Of a stretch of 32,028 nucleotides of DNA, positions 1 through 10,016 are shown piece after piece. Below the pieces are notes generated by a model. The model searched no databases. It had not been told where the DNA came from and worked only from the letters and a program-made list of their open reading frames with translations. Position numbers and translations under genes: made by a program. Position 1 is the first letter of the stretch, and each line of letters opens with the position of its first letter. Location: NCBI GenBank assembly GCA_001662425.1, contig BDDC01000304.1, positions 1 through 32,028 of the forward strand, read 5' to 3'. The DNA comes from Chlamydomonas sphaeroides (lineage: Eukaryota > Chlorophyta > Chlorophyceae > Chlamydomonadales > Chlamydomonadaceae).

Positions 1-78
1 GGCGGCGGCATGAGCCCTGGCGGCGGCGGCATGAGCCCTGGCGGCGGCGGCATGAGCCCTGGTGGCGGCGGCATGAAC
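1..78 (+). repeat. 21-bp tandem repeat (ATGAGCCCTGGCGGCGGCGGC)-type, about 3.7 copies
   Basis: Four successive copies of a unit built on ATGAGCCCT followed by GGC codons. The first is cut by the window edge and the last has diverged (ATGAACCCT). The unit encodes the repeat described for the partial gene at 1-93. Confidence 0.8.
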
Positions 79-93
79 CCTGGAGGTGGCTGA
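1..93 (+). CDS. C-terminal end of an unidentified Met-Ser-Pro-Gly repeat protein (partial)
   Basis: The window opens inside a reading frame that gives a Gly-rich tail made of MSPGGGG repeats (the last unit reads MNPGGG) and stops at TGA 91-93. The repeat is 21 bp, a multiple of three, and the sequence differences between units are mostly silent or conservative, as expected for translated sequence. No domain lies inside the window, so the protein cannot be named. Gly/Met/Pro-rich tails occur on chaperone co-factors and RNA-binding proteins, but that is only analogy. No TGTAA signal was seen in the next few hundred bases. The frame could also be a non-coding 21-bp minisatellite. Confidence 0.4.
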   Translation, partial: GGGMSPGGGGMSPGGGGMSPGGGGMNPGGG

Positions 94-649
94 CGATGAG
101 GTCATCATAATTGCATCATCATCTGAAACGTCTAGTTTGACTCGGTCTGAAAAGGAGGTGTGGCTTTAGACATTTTAGCGTGACACCCGGCACCCGATGT
201 TCCCAGCAGCTCACCAAACAGCGCTCAGATGGTCCATGCTCAGTTCGGGTGCAAAGTGTCCGGGGCCGGCGTTCTGCCGCAATCGGTGATCCGCAGTAGC
301 AGAGCAGCAGGGCGCATGACATGGGATGCAGTGCCGGAGGCGGCATCGGCCGCGCACGAGGGCGCCAGCCTTCGAGGCCATGCATGCCAGGGGAGATCGC
401 CCCGGGTGAGTGGGCTGCGGACGCAGACGGCCCGCCGATGAAAAGCCTAGCTGTTTGCATGTACGGCAGGTACGACGGACGCACGAAGCGGGTGGTGGGC
501 GGGCGGGGTCGTGGCGGCTGCCGAGGCCGCACGCATGGGCGCGGCGAGTCACTGCACGCAGGCCCGTGGCGCCCTACGTCCACGGTTGATCGGTTGTGCC
601 TGGCCCCCGTGGCTCGCTGCGCATTGGAGCCCTGGAGCCATGATGCCAT

Positions 650-657
650 GTATGCTG
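650..657. repeat. Left target-site duplication GTATGCTG
   Basis: The 8-bp sequence GTATGCTG directly abuts the left inverted repeat of the element at 658-896. It recurs exactly at 897-904, directly after the right inverted repeat. Confidence 0.8.
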
Positions 658-896
658 CAGGCTCGTATCTTAGCTGCTGCCAAGCCACCCAGGGAAGGGG
701 TGACTTCCTCTCGCCTTGCGGCCGGGAAGTCATCCGAGGCGGCGCCAAAAACAGTATCGCCTAGCAAAAATCAGCAATCTGGGTGACTTCGCTAGCCTTA
801 GGCCGCCTGGGGTCACCCAGCCCGGGTGACTTCAGTCCCAAATGGCCAGCACGTCGGGTGACTTGGGTAACCTGGGTTTATAAGATACAAGCCCTG
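658..896 (-). mobile_element. Miniature inverted-repeat element (MITE), hAT-like, 239 bp
   Basis: The left end reads CAGGCTCGTATCTTA. The right end, read on the other strand, is CAGGGCTTGTATCTTA. The pair is flanked by a perfect 8-bp duplication (GTATGCTG). An 8-bp duplication and ends starting CAGG fit the hAT superfamily; the Kyakuja/Dileera/Zisupton group also makes 8-bp duplications. No coding frame is supported. The interior carries four GGGTGACTT copies plus inverted GAAGTCA and GGTCACCC versions, so the transcript could fold extensively. In reverse orientation it matches the left end (20885-20945) and right end (23020-23189) of the Fanzor-bearing element, and the long middle is missing. 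It is placed on the minus strand to match that element. Confidence 0.8.
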
Positions 897-904
897 GTAT
901 GCTG
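897..904. repeat. Right target-site duplication GTATGCTG
   Basis: Exact copy of bases 650-657, directly outside the right inverted repeat. With the left copy it marks the insertion target of the miniature element. Confidence 0.8.
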
Positions 905-1271
905 TCTGTGACACCCTGGCGACCACAGCCCTCCTCCGCCCCGCCCTCCCACGCTGCCATCGCCGCCATGTGCTGCCGAGCCACGCGCGCCGTTACGTGG
1001 TCATGCGCAATGCCTGATGCCTGAAGCCCGATGCCTCTTACCAACCAGCTGACAGATCGCTACCCACTCGACACGACGCTCTCTCTCTCTCCGGCTGTGC
1101 TCAGCATGCAGCCCGGTACACTCCTCCCTCGCCCAGCCCCGCACGCCTCTGCCCCAGCGCGCCGCACCGGCACCGCGCCACGCTTCAGCGCCCGGTCTCT
1201 CCCGCCTCCCGCAGATCTCCCAACTTGCCGCCACCCCGCCACTGCCTCTCTGCTGCGCAAAGCGCCACTCG

Positions 1272-3801
1272 CTACCGCCCCGCCGCGCCCTTCACGGACG
1301 CGCCGCCACCTCGGCCGGCGCTGGCGCTGGCGCTGGCGCTGCCGCTGCCCAGCAGCGGCGCCGCCAGGGTGTCGTGCAGCAGCCAGGTCAGGCTCTGCAC
1401 CCCCGCCAGGTACGAGCCCAGAAACGACGGCAGCACCACGGGCGGCCGCAGCAGCTCGGGCGGCAGCATGCCGCCGCCAGCAGCTGCAGCAGCAGCCGCG
1501 CCCGCAACGCGCGCGGCGTCGTTCGAGGCGGGCGGCGGAGGCGGAGCCGCCGCCGCGGCCGCCTTGGACGGCAGGTCGGCCGCGCCCGCGGCGGCGCTGG
1601 CGGCGGCGGTGGCGGTCACGGCGATGGAGGAGGGCGACGCGGCGGAGGCGACCGAGCCGGAGCCGACGGCGCCGGGCACTGCTGAGGGGGCGGGCATGGA
1701 TGCCGCCTGGGCTCGCTGGCGGGCGGCGCGCAGCAGCAGCACCGGCGGCAGCAGCGGCAGCGCCAGCGGCATCAACGTGGCGATGGCGGCGGCGCGGCCG
1801 GCGGCGGAGGCCCAGTCCGACCGCTCGTACGGCACGAGCGAGTCCAGATACGACACGTACGACGGATCCACGCCGTGGTAGCGCGCGCCTAAGCGTGAGG
1901 GAACCAGGGGAGCAACAGGGGCGCCGCCAGTCGGCTGTTGTAAGGGCACGTCAGGCGTGCGAACCAGGCCCCTTGGGGCCCGGCTGTGGACTCCCTCCGG
2001 GTAGGGCCCCAGCGCCGGCCCATCCCTCCAGGGCCTGCAGCCCCCGTCCTGACCCCGCCCTCGCATCCACGTTCCCGGGCCCTCAGGGACGCACTCCGTT
2101 CTAACTAGGCCTTGCGTCTCTGCTCCTGCAGCCCCGGCCCCCGGCGCCCAGCCCCCGCCGACCCCGCCGCATGTGGCCCGCCGCCCCGCCCTCGCGCACC
2201 CTCTTGCAGCAGCGTCAGGTAGCGGCGCGACGGCGCCACGGGCCGCTGCAGCGAGTGCAGCGAGGCGCCGCGGCCCTCCAGCGTGAGCGCGCGCTGGCGG
2301 CTGCCGTCGTAGGCCACCACCTCCACCTCGACCACCACGTAGCTGCGGGGGCGCACGGGCGTGGGGCCGCAACGCGGGGTGTGTGTGCAGTGGCGTGGTG
2401 TGAGGTGCACACCCGTGGAGTCGCAGCGGCGGCGACTGAGTCGGCGCACGTGCGGGCAGTGCGTCCAGCTGGGTGGGGGGTGCGGGCGCAGCGGCCGGGG
2501 TAGGGCACGTGCCACGATGCGGAAGGTGCGAAAGGGGCAGGGACCCAACCTTGCCTACGCAGAACACTTGTCGGTCGCCCCGCACCCAGCGTGCCTGTGC
2601 CTCGCGCCCCTTGTGGCTGCGCCCCTCAGCCCTCCTGCCACCGCCCCTCACCCGTTCTGGTTGGAGCCCACACCCTCGGTCGCCATGATCTGATCCAGGA
2701 GCGGGGCGGGCACGGTGCAGAGCGGGGCGCGCACGGTTGAGGGGGGCCGCGCCGCGGGGGCGGCTTGCGCTGCGCGCTGGCTCCCTGCAGAGAGACCCAG
2801 CCCGTCGCCCCACTGGCGTGACCCCGCCGCCGTGCTGACGGGGGCCTGCCGTGCCCCCTGCAGACTCGCAGCATGAGGCCCCATGCAGCCCCCGGCGACG
2901 GCCCAGGCTGACGCTGCCCCTCGTTTCACCCTGCCTATCCGCTGCCCACCCCTGGCTGCCGCGTCCCCGGCCACCCCTGCCCCGGCTACCGCCGCCTGCC
3001 CGGGCTTCACATGGCGCCTCACCGCGGTCCAGTCCGACGGCGTCACGCGGTGCAGCACGCCGTGCACCTCGCGCCGCCACCGAGCATCGCCGCCGCCGCC
3101 GCTGGTGCTGGGCGCGCTGCCGCTGCCGGCTGGCGCCGCCTCGGCCGCGGCCGCGCGCTCAATGGTGGCGAAGCCGGGCTCGGCGTACGGCAGGCCCAGC
3201 ATTCTGCCGGGGTGGACGGGATCGACGGTAACGTTAGCGCAGCCGCGAGCGACACTCGGCACACCGACGGGCACAAGACGGGGACCAGCAGGAGCTGCTA
3301 CAGCTGTGGCCCTGAGGGGTCCGCGCCTCACCGGAAGCTCAAAGTCCAGCCGTGCAGCACCCCTGGCCGCGACTCGAGCGGCACCACCTGCAGCGCCAGA
3401 GGATAGCTGCGACGTGAGGGCGTGCGCGGCCATGGCTGTGCCGCGCTGCCGCCGCCCGGCCGGCCATGGCGCGGCTAAACGTGAGCGGGCGGTGCGCGGC
3501 ATCTTGATGTTCGCATGGCAGCGGGCACAGCGTGGCTCCCATCGAGTAGCTTGAGTAGAATGGCTGGGTGGGCTGCTGTGACAAGGCCACGCATCTCGGC
3601 GACACGAGCCCCACCCTACGTCACCATGCCCCACCCAGCGCTTGGTCATCCCCAGCTTCTGCGTCGCCACTGCGGGGTGAGTCGTACCTTCCGCCTGTCG
3701 GTTAGCGTCTTTGTAGCCATATTGCTCCCGTATGCGAAGTACCAACAGTAGCCGGGGCCATGGCTTGGGGCCGCGCTGGGGGCGGATGCATCCGCAGTCA
3801 T
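1272..3801 (-). CDS. Gamma-glutamylcyclotransferase-like protein (GGCT/AIG2-like) with hydrophobic C-terminal segments
   Basis: Six exons: 3801-3688, 3387-3332, 3203-3023, 2689-2652, 2342-2200, 1888-1272, all with GT-AG borders and a continuous frame of 382 codons. Residues 21-28 are YFAYGSNM, the substrate-binding signature of the GGCT fold. A VPLESRP/GW segment, an AEPGFAT segment and HGV-RVTPSDW follow. TEGV places Glu122 where animal GGCT has its catalytic Glu, followed by YVVVEVEV, PSRRYLTLL and EGARYHGVDPSYVSYL. The family forms 5-oxoproline from gamma-glutamyl peptides in glutathione turnover. After the domain come a hydrophobic run (about 210-230) and another near 328-360. Cytosolic GGCTs lack these, so membrane anchoring is inferred. 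The start is the first ATG before YFAYGSNM in exon 1. It is divergent from the bZIP-like gene. Substrate is not proven. Confidence 0.85.
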
Positions 3802-4546
3802 CGTCGTTGCAGGCGTGGCTCGGGACGTCGTAGCTGTTGTCACAGTAGCCTGCGTCGAATGGCGCTGAGCGCTGTGGTACTTGCTGTTGTTGCAGCGAGC
3901 TGGGCAGCGCACAACACCCACGCGATTATGACTGCGTGAACGGACTTGGTCGCTCGCGCGCAGTGTGGGAATATGCGCGTGTAGTCGCATTGTGCTTGAA
4001 ACCATCGCCAGGGATGTGGGAAGCCCGGCATTACGTTTGCATCGGGACCTGGCCGAACCCAACGTGTGGAGCGGGAAAGCGGAGAGTTACGCAGAGCCCT
4101 TCCCCTCCCGCCCTCTCCCGCATTCCCTTTTGCCCACCCCTTGCCATATCCACTTCACTTCAGAAATGTGTGCAGCGCAGTTTAGGGGGGTGCTGCGATG
4201 CAGGCTCCTCAACGCTCGCGCCTATCTGATAAGCACCTATCAGCAACTTACCACAAAATGTAGTCTGCTGGATGATCCAGATTCTGCCAGCATTGCGCGC
4301 AGAATCTATTGCACGGTACAAAAGAACTTAAGGATGCGTGTGGCGCATGCACAAGAAATCAAAGCATAACCTGGGGGAACGACGAGGGGGAAGCTGCCAG
4401 GGTTCGGCAGGTCGCACGACACTTCCAGTGGGAATAAGAATCGCGGCCCCGCAATATCAGTCATATTCTGTTGCTTTGCTACTACAGCCTGTTTCAAGGG
4501 CAACAGGGCCAAGGGCAGGGCGCGCGGCGACACAAACTAGTCTGTG
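3802..4546. promoter_or_regulatory. Divergent intergenic region (shared promoter and 5' UTRs)
   Basis: This 745-bp stretch separates the starts of two genes that point away from each other, so it must hold both promoters and 5' UTRs. It is less GC-rich than its neighbours, mainly at 4190-4350. No clear TATA box or repeated operator was recognised. The in-frame TAG at 4538-4540 blocks upstream extension of the plus-strand gene. Confidence 0.5.
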
Positions 4547-7244
4547 ATGAGTTCCTCCGACTGGCTCGCCGCCGCTGCGCCCAGCGGCACCTCGGGCGGA
4601 CTCTTAGCGCTGCTATCAGATGACGTGGACACTGCTAGCACAGCATCGCCGTCGTCCTCGGGCGGCTGGCCTGCGAGTGACTGCCTGATGACGGCCGTTG
4701 CGCCCAGCTGCTCACTGCAGCGCACGTCACTACCGTGGAATGAGGTCCCATGTGGCTTCGTTGCCAGCGCCGCTTGCACTGGAGGTCACTGGTCGGCTTC
4801 CGCATCAGGCTGCCAGCTGGCTGTGACATCGAGCCTTGGCGACCACCCGGCTACCTCTCTGGGCGCGCCATCATCGCCGCCTGACCCGCCCCGGCGCAAG
4901 CGTGGACGCAAGCCAGGTCCTAAACTCGCCGACCTGGAGGCGGCACTCGCTCGCCTGACGCAGCAGCACGCGCAAGCAGAGAAGGACAACAGCTACCTGC
5001 GTGAAAAACTGCTGGTAGGCATTGTGCTTGACAGTCGCCTGCACTTGCCCCGTTTGATTTGCACTCAGCGCTGATCCAAGTTTTTGCCTCGCAGTTCCTA
5101 GAGCGCGTGGTCCCGCAGCGCGAGGAGACCGCTAGCGCACTGTCAAATCTTCTCCGGAGCGCTTCGGCGCCGCGACCGCTCATCAAGACCGAGGATGGCG
5201 CAAGCATATCAACTGCTGGCTGCTCTTCTCCCGCATCGCCGGCCCTGTTTGACACGCTGAGCTCTACCACGGCCTGCAGCAGTGGTGCCGTTTCCAGCGA
5301 GCCGTCTACGAGCGCGACGCCGCTGGCGGTCGCACTGTGCCCTGGCCCCACCTGCGAGACCGCCCTGCCGCTCACGGCCTCAACGGCCAGCAACCTGCGC
5401 CATGCCACGTCGGCCGACGTACGAGCGGCATGGCGCCACATCTGCCAGCAGGTAAGCGTGTGTCCGTGCACCAGCATCCTGATTCCAACGTCTCACCTGC
5501 TGTGGGATCCTACGCTACCTTGCACTTGGCTCGCCTCCTGACAGTGTCCCTCTTGCCTTCTCCGCTCCCGTGCTGCAGCTGGGCCTGCTGACCGCTAGTG
5601 CCGAGGCTCACGGCCCGGGTTCCGAGCCCGCCGCGCAGCTGGAGCGCTACCTGGCGGCGTCCCTGTCCCACATGGAGCGCTTGACGCAGCTGGCGCCGTC
5701 TGCCGTGCTGGGCGCTATGTAAGTTTTCCGGTGTTGCATGTTGTACCTGTACTGCGTCCACTCAGCTTTACATACCACAAGCAACGGCCGCTGGTCCTCG
5801 TAGTTTTTCTCCGTAACAATCAACAACCAGCTTACCCTTATGTGTGAAGCTCCCTGACTCCTTCTGGAATGCTGCGGCCGTCTGCTCAGGTACACGGACT
5901 GCCAAAGCAGCCAGGCGAGGCAGAGGCAGCGGCAGCAGCCGGGCGACGCCTTCTGGCTGGCCTGCGGTGAGCATGGGGCGTGCCCACAGCTCTCGTACGT
6001 CTTAGTCATCTCCGCATGCGGATTATCTCACCCTGCCGTGAAGAACACGCCGCGGCCAGGCCCCTGGCCTGGTCCCTCCCACATACTTGCATCGCGCTGA
6101 CCACTCCGCTGCTGCCTTCTCTTGCCACCCTCCTCGCCCCGCAGCCCGCTCGCTGGGCCTCAGCTCGCCGCAGCTGGCGGAGGCGGCCTCGCTCGCCTCC
6201 ATGTACGCCCGCATGGCGGGCGAGCTGGGCGGCGCCCGCGCGCAGCCCGCCGCGCAGCTGACGGCGGCGCTGGAGGCCATGGCCCTGCCTGCCTCTGGTG
6301 CACAGGCCCTGCTGGTGAGTCCCGAAACGACAGGTTGCTCAACTAAGTCACGTTCGGCTGCGTGCGTTGTACATCTACCGGTACGTCTGCGTCTTGTCAC
6401 GTGCGATGCCGTCCTGCGATGATGAGTATCGTGGCGTGCCTGCGGCTCAACTGGTATGTTGTGCATGCTTTGCTGCCGCTCAGGCCCGCTGCGCCGCCGA
6501 GGGGGCGGCCGACGCGCTCCAGCGCACGCTGCTGCGGGAGGCCGGCGCCGTGGCGGATGTGTGGAGCGTGCTGTGCTCCAGGTAGGCAGGCAGCCAGCTT
6601 GGCCTGTCGGCCGTTGGCCCGTCGTCACTGCTCTCCCCGATCTGGTCGCCGCTGCCGCGCGCACCCCTCTGCTCATCTGACGCGCTGCCATGTCACTCCT
6701 CGCTCCTTGCCCGCCCTGCCCTCGCAGCGTGCTGACGCCGCTGCAGGTGGCACGCGCGCTCACGGCCTCGTTCCCGCTCATGCCCGACGGCGCCGCCATG
6801 CTGGCCGCCCTGAAGCAGCTGCACCAGCAGCCCCAGCCGCCGCCGCCGATCGCGGCAGTGGGCGCCGCCGCCTGCGCGGCACCTGGCACGGTGCGGCCCG
6901 GCATGGCCGCCGCCGCCGCCGCGGTGCCGGCCGGAAAGGCGGCGGCAGCGGCGCCCGCTCTGGCGGCGCTGCTGGCGGGGCCGCTGCAGGCGCTGGCGGC
7001 GCTCCTGGCGTTGGCGGCGGCGGGTGGCGGCGGCCCGGCCATGGCGGCCGCGACGGCGGCAGCTGCTTCTGCTGCCGCCGGCCGCGCGGCCGCTGCACAG
7101 CACCAGATGGTGCCGCTGGCGGCGACACCGGCTGCGGCGTTCGGCGCATCGGCTGCCAGCATTGGCGGATGCGCACCGCTGGCGGAACTGCCGGCCGCAC
7201 CCGCGGCGTCCGCGATAGCGCCACCGGCGCCGCTGCGATGCTGA
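4547..7244 (+). CDS. bZIP-like transcription factor with an unusual basic region
   Basis: Seven exons: 4547-5014, 5095-5451, 5579-5718, 5890-5966, 6145-6314, 6484-6581, 6728-7244, giving 608 residues with matching phases throughout. Residues 116-126 are strongly basic (RRKRGRKPGPK, containing an AT-hook-like RGRKPG). A leucine-zipper coiled coil at about 127-163 follows, with a DNSYLRE segment like the Asn-containing heptad of bZIP zippers. The usual bZIP Asn-x7-Arg signature is absent. Helical segments span about 265-470 and include WRHICQQLGLLTAS, LAEAASLASMYARM and LTPLQVARALTASFP. I associate this layout with algal bZIP proteins, by resemblance only. The tail from about 475 is poly-Ala/Gly/Pro. 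A nuclear DNA-binding regulator is inferred; target and partner are unknown. The start follows an in-frame stop at 4538. Confidence 0.7.
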
Positions 7245-10016
7245 ATTGAGCAAGTGATGTTAACATGGCTGCTGCCTCGCAAGGAAAGGGCCCCAGCCCC
7301 TCTCCAGCGAATGCATGAATTAGCTGCCCGCCAAGAGGCACGAGCGCTGGCGCACTGGAAAGCGCCAGGCACCGCTCGAGCTTTGGTGCTCTGAGCATTA
7401 GTAGTGCTAAGTTCGGCAACAGCGCTGGCGCGCTCCGATCGCAATGAGCGGCATTGAGCGCTGGCGCCTGAGAGCGCGTGCACCGTCTTCCGAGAAGAGG
7501 TTGAGGGGAGAAGGCGCCATGAGCAATATACATAGGCTGTAGCGGCGCTCTGGCTAGGCTGTTGTGGCTTGGGTCCACTTGTCGTTCCGGCTCCTATTTA
7601 TGTCTTCCTGGCACGCTATGGCGGTGGCCACGGTTCTTGATTTTCCTGTTTTTGTGGCCACGTGTTCCGCATGTGTGATGTATAAGCAATAGGGCACCAC
7701 GCGTCAGCGTGTGTAAGCCGCCGCATTATCATGGCATCGCATTGATGCTCGCAACGGACTCAAAACGCGCACATTGCACGCTATCTAAACATGCTTATCC
7801 AGTAAACGATTCGTAATGAACACTAAAACGTTCAAAACGTTGAAACGCTAAACAAACTGTTGCGAAACTGCTAGGTTCGCAAAACATTCTTTATTCTTCA
7901 TTCTTATCTCGAAACTGCTGGTGCTTTTGTCCAAACAATGAAAACTGTTGGTGCTCGAAACATTGAAACGCTGGGCTTGCTCGTGCAGGGGCGCGGGGTG
8001 TGGGGCTCTCAGGGCCAGGCGTGCACCGGCACCCTCGGGGGTGGGGCTCGTGCGCTGCAGTTGGTGGCTGTGGCGCGAGGCCTGGCACCCCCGCTGTTGG
8101 CACGCTGCTGCGCCGACGCCCCATGTGGCGCGCGGCGACGCATCACGCGGGCGCGCGGCGACGCATGACGCGGGCTTGTGCAGCGCTGGGCCTGCAAGTC
8201 GCTGGCACGGCGGGAGGCGGCACCTGGCGGGCTGTGGGCCCGGGCGGCGCGCATGGGTCTGCGCTGCAGGCGGGGCGGGCGGGCGCTCCGGCGCCCCTGT
8301 CCTGCGTGCGCGCTACCGTGCTGTGCTGCCCGGGGCCCCGCGCCAGCAGGGTGCTGCCCCCGCCGCACTGTGACGGCGGGTCCATGGGTGCCGGCCTCCC
8401 ACGCGCGTAGCGCTCGCCTCAGCGGCGCTGCCGCACGGGGCAGCCACGCGGACACTGGCCACCACACCGACCAGGGTTGGGATCTTAAGACTTCTGAGCT
8501 AAACAGGGGGGCGGCTTGTAATGGGAGTGGCGCGCTTGCTCGAGCGAGCGGGAGGGCTGCCAAGGATGCCTAGCTAGGCGGGGCGTGCCGCGTGCAGCAC
8601 GGTTGCCAAAGGGCCGCGGGGCAGGTCTCCTGCTGCTCGGCTGGCCGGCCGCAGGAAACACTAGGAAAGGACAGCAGGATACGCGACTAGGTATGTAGGC
8701 GAGGCCTAGCTAGGCAAAGAGGCAAAAGTAGCGAAAGATAGGACTGGCTAGTGTCTAAATAGGAATTGCTAGGAATAAGTCCGTATAGCGCCAAGGCCAT
8801 GGTACATAAGGTGGCTTGACTGCAAGACGCCTGGCAGATGAGATAGCGTACTAGGAACAGTGACGCGTCTGCGCGTAGTGCCGTGCTGGACACGCTGTAG
8901 TGGCACACGCTTACTTGCCAGGCACAAATGGGCTGAGCTCTCCTGAGCTGAGTGACACAAGGCTATGAGGCTAAGATACATAGGAAAGCTTCTACTGTGG
9001 GCACAACTGACTCCTGTTACACGCCAGAATACGTAGGAAAGAAGTCATCCGCTGTGGTGTGCCCGCCAGGAGGGCCCTCAGTTGCCAGCTGCACGCGGTG
9101 CGCGAAGTGCATCACCCCCTAGCAGGGCCCACGCTCTGGACTGGCGGCTTCCTTTGATACTTACCGCAGCGCCGGCGGCCAGTGATTATCACAGCGCGGC
9201 CCCTCTCCGCCTGGCAGCAGAGGCTGTCAGCACGGCTCGTCTCATCTCTGTTGTGTCCGTGCCAGCTCCACGCCTGGCCTGCTTAACCGCCATCAGATCC
9301 CCCCCCCCTGAATCAGTCCCACTCGGCTTGACAAAGCTTTTGGAGTGACCGGCGCAGACCAGGGGAGCGCAGACCATGGATCAGCATGGATGACGGGGGT
9401 TGACGTATCTACCGCCATCAGGAGGGAGCTTGCCTGACATGAAGGCACGTGACCCTGGGTTGAGCCTCAGGCATGGGCCTCGGGCATCGACAGGGAATGC
9501 ACAGGTTATGGTGCGCAAGGGGTGGGCGGCAGGCCATGCAGGCTGGAGTGGACGTGAGGCGGAGGGGTGAGGCGCGAAGGGAGGCAACCGGTATAGGCAG
9601 CTACATAAGAAGCGAGGAGGCGCGCTGGAGGTGGCTCCGGGCTGGAACAAGCCTTGCGCGTGAGACAAGGAGCACCGATCGGCAGACGGGGCGGGACTTC
9701 AGGGGTTTGGAGGAACGAGCATGACTGGCCCGTGGTTCAACGAGCGTGACATTGCAAGTCTTGAGTCCTTATTTGCCATTACTATCTCATCATTGACTCG
9801 CACAGAGAACTGCGTTATTCGCTCCACCTTGCCACGCTCGCGGCAAGCGGGTCACAGCAGTTGTTACGCGTTATCTTGCATTGCTAATCGCAAGTGATTT
9901 ACACAGCAGCTTACGCAAGTGAACAACAACAGGACAACAGCGCCGTCGCGAAAGGGTTCTAACGCGGCGTACAGCGCCTTGACGGCATCGCTCGGGGCCT
10001 GGGGCCTCGCGATAGT
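7245..10016. other. Long gene-free stretch: 3' UTR of the bZIP-like gene, promoter of MPP10 and unassigned DNA
   Basis: About 2.8 kb without a supported gene. The first ~480 bases are probably the 3' UTR. Bases 7730-7970 are clearly AT-richer than the rest, with repeated AAACGTT/AACGTTGAAACG-like words and variants of GAAACTGCTGGTGCT. A ~23-bp direct duplication (GCGCGCGGCGACGCAT core) lies at 8128-8173. Bases 8560-9000 contain many CTAGG/CCTAG words. The last few hundred bases should hold the MPP10 promoter and 5' UTR. The remaining open frames show no motif. Confidence 0.5.
7712..7716 (+). terminator. TGTAA polyadenylation signal of the bZIP-like gene
   Basis: TGTAA is the usual polyadenylation signal of volvocine algae. 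This copy lies 468 bases after the stop codon, a typical 3' UTR length. Cleavage would be expected some 10-20 bases downstream. Confidence 0.55.

Larger units (their letters stand above)
94..1271. other. Gene-free stretch between the partial gene and the gamma-glutamylcyclotransferase-like gene
   Basis: Apart from the miniature element at 658-896, no supported gene was seen. It should hold the 3' UTR of the upstream plus-strand gene and the 3' UTR of the minus-strand gene ending at 1272 (convergent arrangement). No clear TGTAA signal was found on the minus strand. The open frames here are GC-rich frames without recognisable motifs. Confidence 0.5.

Noticed and set aside
4544..4546. GTG start for the bZIP-like gene
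   Set aside because: Nuclear genes start with ATG; the ATG at 4547 is the next codon.
6023..7483. Long minus-strand open frame opposite the bZIP-like exons
   Set aside because: It is an Ala/Arg-rich shadow of GC-rich coding DNA, without motifs and crossing well-supported plus-strand exons.
8128..8173. Two-copy 23-bp duplication as a regulatory element
   Set aside because: It is a simple GC-rich direct duplication with no nearby start or other sign of function.
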